Shown: one piece after another, positions 1 to 5,071 of the stretch
Position numbering within the stretch: the first letter of the stretch is position 1
How the letters are laid out: the number at the start of each line of letters is the position of its first letter
NCBI GenBank assembly: GCA_022848785.1
Contig: JAJISK010000022.1
Span: forward strand, 1 to 6,545
Reading direction: 5' to 3'
From: Thermoplasmatota archaeon
Lineage (GTDB): Archaea > Thermoplasmatota > Thermoplasmata > RBG-16-68-12 > JAJISG01
Length of the DNA: 6,545 bases
Made by a program: the position numbers and the translations under genes
Notes under the pieces: model-generated
What the model was told of the DNA's origin: nothing
Database searches by the model: none
Seen by the model: only the letters and a program-made list of their open reading frames with translations

Positions 1-670
1 TGTCTTCTACGATGAGCTTCCCCCGGTTGAGGATGCCCACGCGACCCGCGAGTTCCTGGACCTCGGTGAGGAGGTGGGAGGAGAAGAATACCGTTGCTCC
101 CTCCTTGTTGGCCTTCAGGACGCGGTCCTTCACCACCCGCGTCCAGTTGGGATCGAGCCCCGTGGTGGGTTCGTCCAGAAGCAGCAGACTTGGGCTTCCC
201 ATGAGGGCCTGCGCCACGCCGAGAAGCTGAACCATTCCCTTGGAGAACGTGCCGACCTTCTTTTCGGCGAACTTTCGCAGGCCGACCGAGTCCAGGAGTT
301 CCGACAGACCTTCCTGGCTGTGTCCCTTCAGACTGGCGAAGAATTCGAGGGTCTGGAGGGCCGTAAGGTTGTTGTAAAAGGCGAGACGCTCCGGCAGGAA
401 CCCGATGCGGCGTTTGATCTCGTGGGGCCGCTGGGAGAGATCGATGCCGTCGATGAGCACGTCGCCCTCATCGGGGTACGTCAGGCCGAGAATCATCTTG
501 AGGGTCGTTGTCTTCCCGGCCCCGTTCGGTCCCAGGAAGCCGTAAATCTCCCCTCGCTTGACGTCCAACGACAGGGAATCGACCGCTTGGAGGCCGTCGA
601 AGGCCTTCGACAGATTCGTGACGGTGAGGCTGCTCTCCGATGCCGTGGCGCTCGCACGAGAGGGAGGTAC
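1..670 (-). CDS. ABC transporter ATP-binding protein, ABC-2 exporter type (3' end cut by window edge)
   Basis: This is the cytoplasmic ATPase subunit of an ABC transporter that would power a separate membrane permease, probably encoded beyond base 1. Seen in order on the minus strand: a first strand reading SLTVTNLSKAF, the Walker A motif GPNGAGKTTTL (about 532-500), a Q-loop region reading GFLPERLAFYNNLT, the signature FSKGMVQ (about 247-227, in place of the common LSGGM/LSGGQ), Walker B LLLLDEP (about 187-167) followed by TTGLDP, and the switch histidine in SSHLL (76-74). The FYNNLT...FFASLKG stretch resembles exporter ATPases of the CcmA/NosF group, but the substrate cannot be told. The reading frame is open back to a TAA at 673-671, yet there is no ATG, GTG or TTG between that stop and the conserved first strand, so the coordinates give the maximal open frame and the true start is unresolved. 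It lies 42 bases or more downstream of the tRNA on the same strand. Family assignment is sure; start and partner are not. Confidence 0.9.
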
Positions 671-676
671 TTAATC
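666..676 (-). promoter_or_regulatory. possible TATA box for the ABC ATPase gene
   Basis: The minus strand reads GATTAAGTACC here, the only AT-rich stretch between the tRNA 3' end and the ABC coding sequence. A start about 25 bases downstream would fall near 646, just ahead of the first conserved residues, so the mRNA would be nearly leaderless. The match to an archaeal TATA box is weak, and read-through from the tRNA promoter is an alternative. Confidence 0.25.
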
Positions 677-726
677 GTTCTGTGGTGGGGCCAGGAATGC
701 GTAGAAGGGGGATAGCGGGGCCTGGA

Positions 727-766
727 AATCCAGTCCGGGGACCACGGTTGGTACCGCCCCCGGTCC
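727..766 (-). other. tRNA intron at position 59/60 (T-loop), 40 nt, canonical bulge-helix-bulge
   Basis: The T-stem CCTGG is followed by TTCAAA and then, 40 bases later, T and CCAGG. Removing 766-727 restores the normal seven-base loop TTCAAAT. The junction folds as a full bulge-helix-bulge: outer helix CCTGG/CCAGG, central four-pair helix TTCA/TGGA (one T-G wobble), 5' bulge AAG cut after the second A, 3' bulge TTT cut after the second T. The inner intron helix pairs GACCGGGG with CCCCGGAC, with one A-A mismatch, and the intron tip forms CGGT-ACCA-ACCG. All parts agree, so both splice sites are determined. Position 59/60 is a recognised non-canonical site in archaeal tRNAs. Confidence 0.92.
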
Positions 767-799
767 TTTGAACCAGGGATCTCCGGGTTATGAGCCCGA

Positions 800-838
800 C
801 GGGATTTTAGGCTCCGGCCGCCGCTGATGCGGTGACCC
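800..838 (-). other. second tRNA intron between D-stem and anticodon stem (about position 26/27), 39 nt, ends ambiguous
   Basis: The D-stem 3' strand ACCC ends at 840, but the only anticodon stem that pairs with CCCGG (787-783) and sits directly against the CTCATAA loop is TCGGG at 799-795. About 39 bases must therefore be removed to leave one base at position 26. Because CCC occurs at both edges, removal of 838-800, 839-801 or placements up to 842-804 all give the same length and nearly the same tRNA. None of these forms a strict bulge-helix-bulge. The clearest local four-pair helix is CGGG (839-836) with CCCG (803-800), flanked by TCA and TCG bulges, but cutting there would leave three extra bases. 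An intron is clearly present; its exact edges are inference. Confidence 0.7.
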
Positions 839-890
839 GGGGTTTCCTAGCTACCCCACCCCGCTATTGTCGAGGCCACAACCGCGGCCG

Positions 891-898
891 ATATTAAG
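891..898 (-). promoter_or_regulatory. TATA box of the initiator tRNA gene
   Basis: The minus strand reads CTTAATAT, centred about 29 bases before the first tRNA base at 865. It is the only AT-rich run in the 42-base gap between the SCP2 stop codon and the tRNA. The spacing suits transcription starting a few bases before the mature 5' end. Confidence 0.6.
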
Positions 899-907
899 GA
901 TATCGTC

Positions 908-1246
908 TCACGTGCGGGTCGAGAGGAGCTTTCTTAGCCGAAGGGCGTCCTCCAGGGAGGCCTTCAGCTTCAGCTTCCCGAGGGCCATCGCCTTGAAGGT
1001 CGGGATGCGGCCCTCGACCAGCCCACGGAACGTCGCCTCATCGCACGTGATGGTCACGTCGGCCCCCTCCAGCTTCCCCTCCTCCAGCCCCCCGATCCGA
1101 CCGTCCCGCAGGGCCATGTGATACGCGCCCTTGTCGGTCACGAGCTGGATCGTCCGCTCCATCTCCGCGATCTCCTCCTGGAGCTGGGGGTCCGTTTCGG
1201 CGCGACGGTTGAAGGTAGCGATTAGATCTTCGAGAGCCTCGCGCAT
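908..1246 (-). CDS. SCP2 sterol-carrier-domain protein, small
   Basis: A 112-residue soluble protein made of a single SCP2-like lipid-binding fold. The diagnostic C-terminal half is clear: the strand ADVTITCDEATF (about 62-73), then LVEGRIPTFKAMALGKLKLKASLEDALRL (about 76-104, given here only as landmarks G79, F84, M87, G90, K91 and the closing LRL), which is the usual GxxxxxxAFxxGKLKxxGDxxxAxxL pattern of stand-alone archaeal and bacterial SCP2 proteins. The N-terminal third is a charged helix. There is no signal peptide or membrane segment. Known members bind lipids or long acyl chains in a hydrophobic tunnel; the archaeal ligand is unknown. The ATG is one base after the rnhB stop, and a GGGAG just inside the end of rnhB can serve as its ribosome binding site, so the two are probably translationally coupled. 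The link to RNase HII is positional only. Confidence 0.85.
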   Translation of the reverse strand: MREALEDLIATFNRRAETDPQLQEEIAEMERTIQLVTDKGAYHMALRDGRIGGLEEGKLEGADVTITCDEATFRGLVEGRIPTFKAMALGKLKLKASLEDALRLRKLLSTRT

Positions 1247-1247
1247 C

Positions 1248-1895
1248 CTACTCCCAGGCCTCCAGTTTCCCCAATTTGGCCTCGGACAGCAGACCTCGGC
1301 TGGTCTTCCAGGCCAGACGGGTGTAGGGCGGCATCTCTCCGTGGACGGTGAGCCACTGCTTCAGGAAGGCGCGGGTGTTGGGGTCGTGCGCATAACCGCT
1401 CCCTACGGGCTGTCCCAACTCGAACCCGATCCGACGCACCTCTTCATCTCGCGCCACCTTAGCCACGATGGAAGCGGCGGAAACGACAGGATGGTTCTGG
1501 TCCGCCTTGTGCTCCGCCCGCAGCGGGAGGTCGTATCCGAGGTCCCGAAGGACACGAGCCCCAAAGCGAGCCTCGTCCGTGTCGCAGCAGTCCACGATGA
1601 CCTCATCGGGAGCCAGCTCGCGGATGACCTCGGCGAAGGCGCGGGCCTCGACTCGATTCAGGGATTCCTCCTCCATCGATGCGTCCAACTCGGCCGCGGT
1701 GATGCGGAGAACATGGGAGGTCGCCACCCGGGCAATCTCCACTGCGAGGGCCTCCCGCCGGCGGGGGGTCAACTGCTTGGAATCCCGCACCCCGAGCCCC
1801 CGTAGCTCCTCTTGGTCTTCGCACAGGACCCCTGCGACCACGAGGGGGCCCAACACGGGACCTCGGCCCGCCTCGTCAATCCCCAAGATGCGCAA
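1248..1895 (-). CDS. rnhB: ribonuclease HII
   Basis: RNase HII cuts the RNA strand of RNA-DNA hybrids and incises 5' of single ribonucleotides in duplex DNA, starting ribonucleotide excision repair; it acts with bound Mg2+ or Mn2+ in the cytoplasm. The 215-residue length is normal for archaea. Visible motifs: GIDEAGRGPVLGP with catalytic D7 and E8, DSKQL (38-42), VDCCD with D102, AEHKAD with D132, SAASIVAKVARD (139-150), and GSGY with the conserved tyrosine Y168 that reads the ribonucleotide junction. All four acidic residues are present, so it should be active. The start is TTG at 1895-1893, chosen because it places GIDEAGRG five residues in and because GGAGGG lies nine bases upstream; an in-frame TGA at 1913-1911 bars a longer form. 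It overlaps the end of the upstream amidohydrolase gene by 20 bases and is followed after one base by the SCP2 gene. Confidence 0.97.
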   Translation of the reverse strand: MRILGIDEAGRGPVLGPLVVAGVLCEDQEELRGLGVRDSKQLTPRRREALAVEIARVATSHVLRITAAELDASMEEESLNRVEARAFAEVIRELAPDEVIVDCCDTDEARFGARVLRDLGYDLPLRAEHKADQNHPVVSAASIVAKVARDEEVRRIGFELGQPVGSGYAHDPNTRAFLKQWLTVHGEMPPYTRLAWKTSRGLLSEAKLGKLEAWE

Positions 1896-3132
1896 GTCCC
1901 AGTTCCCTCCTCAGGTCGGCCACGTGTTCCTGGAGGTCGACCCGGTCAAACCCGAGGACTGCCCCGCCCTCCACGACCAGCTTTCCATCCACGACCACGT
2001 CCCGAACCCGCAGGGTCCGACCTCCATACGCGAGGAGGGATAAGCTTTCCCCAGGCTCGGCGGGCAGACCTGTCGTGGGTTGAAGGACCACGAAATCCGC
2101 GGTTTCGCCCGGCTCGAGGCTTCCGCTCCCTAATCCCAAGGCTCGGGCACCGCTAATCGTACTCAGGTCCACCAAGGCCTGCGCGGAGACGATGGTAGGA
2201 TCCCACCGGTGGCCCCGGTGCACGAACCCGCAGGCCCGCATGACAGACCGGAGGCTGAAACCCCCGCTGAGGAAGGGCGAATCCGTTCCGAGTCCGACGA
2301 CGACCCCTTCGCGGAGCATCTCGGGGAGCGGCATGGGACCTCCCGCCCCGGTCACCTGGTTGGAGCTCGGGCAGTGGACGACGGGGACCTGGCCCCGTGC
2401 GAGGGCCCGTATCTCGTTCAGGGTCAGCCAGACGCAATGAACCGCAAGCAGCTCCGGCGAGAGAAGCCCCTCTCTCTCCAGCCATTCCACCGGTCGGGCC
2501 CCCGCATCCCGCTGGAAGCGATATACATCCGCTCGCCGTTCGGCAAGAGGCAGACACCACCGGGTTCCTCCGGCATGCGCGAGCTCGGCCACGGCCTTCG
2601 CCAGGTCGGGATCGATGAGTCCGGTCAATCCGACCAGCGGTTGGATACGATCGCGGTCCCGCATCTTGCGGAGGAAACGGCGCGCGGGAGGGAGGTCCTC
2701 CTCCGTCTCGACGGTCCAAGCTAACACGGCCCGGATGCCCGCCTGGGTGACGGCTCGGCCCACCTCTTCCTCCCACGTGAAGAGGTCAAGAAAACAGGTG
2801 GTCCCGCTCGCCAGCATGTTCGCCGTGGCGAGTGCGGCCGCCACCTCCAGGTCTCGCTTCGTCAAGCTTGCCTGCAATTCCACCATCGCCACGTGCATCT
2901 CGGACCAAGGCACGTCGCGAGGGGGTCCCAAGAGCACGTAGGCAGAGCGGGTGTAGCCGTCGATGAGCCCTGGGATGACCAGGCAACCTGTGGCGTCGAG
3001 GCGCCGATCCGCCGAGTCCCCCGACCCTCCGACCTCTCGGATCTTGTTCTCTTCGATGGTGAGGTTCCCGCGGACCACACGCCGTTCTTTATCCTGAGTC
3101 ACCAGGGTCCCGTCGGTGACGGCAAGAGACAC
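1876..3132 (-). CDS. amidohydrolase-superfamily protein (MTA/SAH deaminase-like) with a degenerate metal site
   Basis: A 418-residue member of the amidohydrolase family to which 5'-methylthioadenosine/S-adenosylhomocysteine deaminases and chlorohydrolases belong. The fold markers are in order: the N-terminal beta-sandwich part ending in LDATGCLVIPGLID (45-58), LASGTTCFLDLF (107-118), LAERR (196-200), VHCVWLTLNEI (231-241), VVHCPSSN (251-258), VGLGTDSPF (279-287), and a C-terminal ADFVVL...VVDGKLVVEGG beta part (345-390). In active relatives the PGLIN segment ends in HxH, which binds zinc; here those positions are Y60 and R62. The histidine of the HLAET motif is P195. H232, H253, D284 and E198 remain. 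Three of four usual zinc ligands are therefore missing, so ordinary deaminase chemistry looks impossible. The start is GTG at 3132, about 25 bases after a TATA-like box, consistent with a leaderless mRNA. It is the first gene of the minus-strand set and overlaps rnhB by 20 bases. The reading frame is intact and codon use looks normal, so this is not simple decay. A regulatory, binding or altered catalytic role is possible; the function is unknown. Confidence 0.88.
   Translation of the reverse strand: MSLAVTDGTLVTQDKERRVVRGNLTIEENKIREVGGSGDSADRRLDATGCLVIPGLIDGYTRSAYVLLGPPRDVPWSEMHVAMVELQASLTKRDLEVAAALATANMLASGTTCFLDLFTWEEEVGRAVTQAGIRAVLAWTVETEEDLPPARRFLRKMRDRDRIQPLVGLTGLIDPDLAKAVAELAHAGGTRWCLPLAERRADVYRFQRDAGARPVEWLEREGLLSPELLAVHCVWLTLNEIRALARGQVPVVHCPSSNQVTGAGGPMPLPEMLREGVVVGLGTDSPFLSGGFSLRSVMRACGFVHRGHRWDPTIVSAQALVDLSTISGARALGLGSGSLEPGETADFVVLQPTTGLPAEPGESLSLLAYGGRTLRVRDVVVDGKLVVEGGAVLGFDRVDLQEHVADLRRELGLAHLGD
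1905..1910 (-). promoter_or_regulatory. ribosome binding site deciding the TTG start of rnhB
   Basis: The minus strand reads GGAGGG nine bases before the TTG at 1895. It lies inside the last codons of the amidohydrolase gene, and supports both the TTG start and translational coupling. Confidence 0.7.
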
Positions 3133-3152
3133 TGGCTCGCCAATCGACGGGG

Positions 3153-3162
3153 CGTATTAATG
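3153..3162. promoter_or_regulatory. shared AT-rich box in the divergent amidohydrolase/EndoV spacer
   Basis: The 77-base spacer (3133-3209) between the two divergent starts is GC-rich except for CGTATTAATG, whose core ATTAAT is self-complementary. Read leftward, it lies about 25 bases before the GTG at 3132, the spacing for leaderless transcription of the amidohydrolase-rnhB-SCP2 set. Read rightward, it would start a transcript near 3183, giving a leader of about 27 bases before the GTG at 3210 with a weak AGGA site. A single box serving both directions is inference. Confidence 0.45.
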
Positions 3163-3209
3163 GGTGCGGGGGGGATACGAGGCCGCACCTCGCAAGGCAG
3201 GACCTGGAC

Positions 3210-4133
3210 GTGCGGTTTCGCCAAGAAGTTGAGAAGTTGCTGGCCCAAGTGCAACCGGGACGCGTCACTACGTTCGGCGGCTTGGCGAAGGCCCTGGGAG
3301 ACGCCCGCGCCGCCGTGCCTGTCTTCCGACTCCTTCGCAGGGATCGGCCTCCGGGATGGCACCGGGTGGTGCGGGCCGACGGCACGCTGGCCTTTGGGGA
3401 GGCCACCCCTCGCCTCCATGAGGAAGGGGTCGCGGTTCGCGGTGGCGCGCTCCGAGACTTTCATCGGGTTCTCTTCCAGGACTTTCGCACGGATCGGCCC
3501 CTGGACGCCCTGCGTCGAGAACAACGGGTCCTCGCCTCCCAGGTCGTGTTGACCGACCGCTTCCAGGAACCGGACAACGTGGCGGGATTCGACGTCTCCT
3601 ATCGGGGTGCCATGGCGTACGCCGCGGCCGTCGGCCTCGATTGGGAGACCCTGGAGGTCCGGGAAGAGATCGGCCTCACGACGTCCGTGGACTTCCCCTA
3701 CATCTCGACCTACCTGGCCTATCGCGAGTTCGACCCCGTGGCCCGCTGTTACGCCCGCTTCGAGGACCCGCCCGCCTTGCTCTTGGTGGATGGAAACGGA
3801 ACCCTCCATCCCAACCGGTTCGGCGTGGCATGCCATGTGGGCCTCAAGCTCGATCGACCCACCATCGGGGTGGCGAAGAGCCTCCTGATGGGTCGGCCGG
3901 ATCGGAAAATCCTGGCGCCGGGGGAGGCCACTCCGGTGCGGGTGAACGGGGAGGTCGTGGGACATGCGTTTCGGCCAGGGAAGGGCAAGCCCATCTACGT
4001 CTCTCCCGGCCATCGGATCAGCGATCTCACGGCCCTTCGGTTCGTCCAGCGCCTTTGCCGTACCCGGATTCCCGAACCTCTACACCTGGCGGATCGGGCG
4101 GCCCGTCGGATCCGCCGGGACCACGAAGGTTGA
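3210..4133 (+). CDS. nfi: alkyltransferase-like domain fused to endonuclease V
   Basis: A 307-residue two-domain DNA repair protein. Residues about 1-95 match the DNA-binding domain of O6-alkylguanine-DNA alkyltransferases: PGRVTTFGGLAKALG (16-30) with the helix-turn-helix, then RLLRRDRPPGWHRVV (40-54). Where active alkyltransferases have PCHRV, with the alkyl-accepting cysteine, this reads GWHRV with W50, the mark of alkyltransferase-like (ATL) proteins, which bind alkylguanine without repairing it. F22 stands where Tyr is common. Residues about 105-307 are a complete endonuclease V: AGFDVSY with D128, PYISTYLAYREF with Y164 and E173, LLVDGNG with D194, H200, the RFG...CHVG segment (203-211), IGVAKSLL with K223, and VSPGHRIS (264-271). 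The acidic triad is intact, so incision beside deoxyinosine is expected. A bifunctional alkyltransferase-EndoV fusion has been described in Ferroplasma acidarmanus. The start is GTG at 3210, chosen because it puts the conserved helix at the N-terminus. panE follows after 32 bases. Confidence 0.93.
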   Translation: MRFRQEVEKLLAQVQPGRVTTFGGLAKALGDARAAVPVFRLLRRDRPPGWHRVVRADGTLAFGEATPRLHEEGVAVRGGALRDFHRVLFQDFRTDRPLDALRREQRVLASQVVLTDRFQEPDNVAGFDVSYRGAMAYAAAVGLDWETLEVREEIGLTTSVDFPYISTYLAYREFDPVARCYARFEDPPALLLVDGNGTLHPNRFGVACHVGLKLDRPTIGVAKSLLMGRPDRKILAPGEATPVRVNGEVVGHAFRPGKGKPIYVSPGHRISDLTALRFVQRLCRTRIPEPLHLADRAARRIRRDHEG

Positions 4134-4135
4134 GG

Positions 4136-4144
4136 CTTTTTATC
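4136..4144 (+). promoter_or_regulatory. TATA-like box ahead of panE; T-run may also end the EndoV transcript
   Basis: CTTTTTATC begins two bases after the EndoV stop codon and is centred about 26 bases before the chosen GTG of panE, the distance for an archaeal promoter with leaderless transcription. The five-T run is also the kind of signal archaeal RNA polymerase uses to stop. A GGGAGG at 4149-4154, 11 bases before the GTG, would act only if transcription starts further upstream, for example from read-through. Confidence 0.5.
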
Positions 4145-4165
4145 GCGCGGGAGGATGGAACAGCC

Positions 4166-5071
4166 GTGCGCGTTCTCGTGTTCGGCGCCGGGGCCATGGG
4201 AAGTCTCGTGGGAGGCCTGCTGTCGCGGAAACACGAGACCGTCCTCGTGGGCAGAAAGTCGCATGTGGCGGCGATTCGCCAACAAGGGCTGCGCATCACC
4301 GGGAAGACCAATCTCGTCGTACGACCGGAAGCCGTCGAGGTCCTACCTCGTGAGCCAGATCCCGACCTTGTCATCGTGGCGGTGAAGGCCTACGACACGG
4401 CAAACGCCGCGCGGGCCCTGAAGTCCCTCGTCGGAACGGCTCTCTTCCTGTCCCTCCAAAATGGCCTCGGGAACGAGGAGACGCTCGCTGCCTCCGGGGC
4501 CCGGGTCTTAGGCGGTGTGACCAACCAGGGCATTACGTTCGTGGGACCCGGCGAGGTGCACCACGCCGGGACGGGGGATACCTACATCGGGCCCTTCGAG
4601 AGGGCGGATCGGGAGGACGCGGTCCGTGTCGTGGAGGCATTCAATGAGAGCGGCCTGTCGAGCCACTTGGTCGGGGACATCCGGACCGAACTCTGGCTGA
4701 AGGCCATCGTGAATGCCTGCATCAACCCCCTCACGGCCCTTCTCCGGGCCCCAAACGGGTACGTTCTCGGGACGAGCGCGACCGAGCAGATCGTGCGTGA
4801 CGTGATCCAGGAAGGCGTGCGGGTCGCGGCTCGATACGGCGCCGACTTGATCGCAGACGACGTCTTCGAGCGCGTCGCTTCGGTCGTCCAGGCGACGGCG
4901 GAGAACCGGTCGAGCATGCTCCAGGATCTGGAACGCGGGCGGCGGACGGAAATCGACGCCATCAACGGTGCCATTGCCCGTCTCGGTCGGAAGCGGGGTC
5001 AACCCGTACCCACAAACGCCCTGTTGGCCGGACTCATTGCGGCGGCCGAGACGGCGCCTACGACGAAATGA
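4166..5071 (+). CDS. panE: 2-dehydropantoate 2-reductase (ketopantoate reductase)
   Basis: This enzyme reduces 2-dehydropantoate to pantoate with NADPH in coenzyme A synthesis; it is cytoplasmic. The 301-residue length is typical. The N-terminal Rossmann domain opens with VRVLVFGAGAMGS (GxGxxG at 7-12); AVKAYDT holds K74 and LSLQNG holds N99. The C-terminal helical domain has LWLKAIVNACINPLTA, with catalytic K179 and the paired N183 and N187, and SSMLQDLERGRRTEID with S250 and E262, equivalent to the Ser and catalytic Glu of the E. coli enzyme. All key residues are present. The frame runs open far upstream through the EndoV gene, but nothing there resembles the family, so GTG at 4166 is taken as the start: it puts the nucleotide-binding strand at residue 2 and lies about 26 bases after a TATA-like box. 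The 3' end overlaps the convergent peptidase gene by 14 bases. Some family members reduce other 2-keto acids, so the exact substrate is likely rather than certain. Confidence 0.93.
   Translation: MRVLVFGAGAMGSLVGGLLSRKHETVLVGRKSHVAAIRQQGLRITGKTNLVVRPEAVEVLPREPDPDLVIVAVKAYDTANAARALKSLVGTALFLSLQNGLGNEETLAASGARVLGGVTNQGITFVGPGEVHHAGTGDTYIGPFERADREDAVRVVEAFNESGLSSHLVGDIRTELWLKAIVNACINPLTALLRAPNGYVLGTSATEQIVRDVIQEGVRVAARYGADLIADDVFERVASVVQATAENRSSMLQDLERGRRTEIDAINGAIARLGRKRGQPVPTNALLAGLIAAAETAPTTK

Larger units (their letters stand above)
713..865 (-). tRNA. initiator tRNA-Met (CAU) with two introns
   Basis: The ends pair as a perfect seven-base-pair acceptor stem (865-859 AGCGGGG with 720-714 CCCCGCT), followed by discriminator A at 713; CCA is not encoded. 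The D-arm is GGGT/ACCC (856-853, 843-840). The anticodon loop CTCATAA (794-788, anticodon at 792-790) is closed by TCGGG/CCCGG, followed by variable loop AGATC (782-778). The T-stem CCTGG (777-773) pairs with CCAGG (725-721). A1-U72 and three consecutive G-C pairs next to the anticodon loop are the hallmarks of archaeal and eukaryotic initiator tRNAs, so this is the initiator and not the elongator. The span is 153 bases; removing 40 bases from the T-loop and 39 from the D/anticodon junction leaves 74 bases with a complete cloverleaf. A TATA-like box lies 26-33 bases upstream. Splicing would need the archaeal tRNA splicing endonuclease, in a form able to cut away from the canonical 37/38 site. 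Confidence 0.93.

Noticed and set aside
766..780. The T-arm first looks broken: TTCAAA is followed by GGACC instead of one base and the stem partner, suggesting a tRNA pseudogene.
   Set aside because: The true stem partner CCAGG lies 40 bases further on, directly before the acceptor strand, and the gap forms a complete bulge-helix-bulge intron.
3099..4013. Long open frame of about 300 codons antisense to the EndoV gene.
   Set aside because: GC-rich coding DNA often leaves long antisense frames; the product has no motif, while the plus strand has intact catalytic motifs throughout.
4091..4113. Inverted repeat with GGATC/GATCC arms and a GGGC/GCCC core near the end of the EndoV gene, a possible terminator.
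   Set aside because: It lies wholly within conserved coding sequence, has no T-run directly after it, and archaeal termination does not generally rely on hairpins; the T-run at 4137-4141 is a better candidate.
3641..4165. The panE frame runs open some 175 codons upstream through the EndoV gene, suggesting a much longer or fused protein.
   Set aside because: The upstream part is the out-of-frame reading of conserved EndoV sequence, has no recognisable domain, and a TATA-like box and a clean GTG mark the real start.
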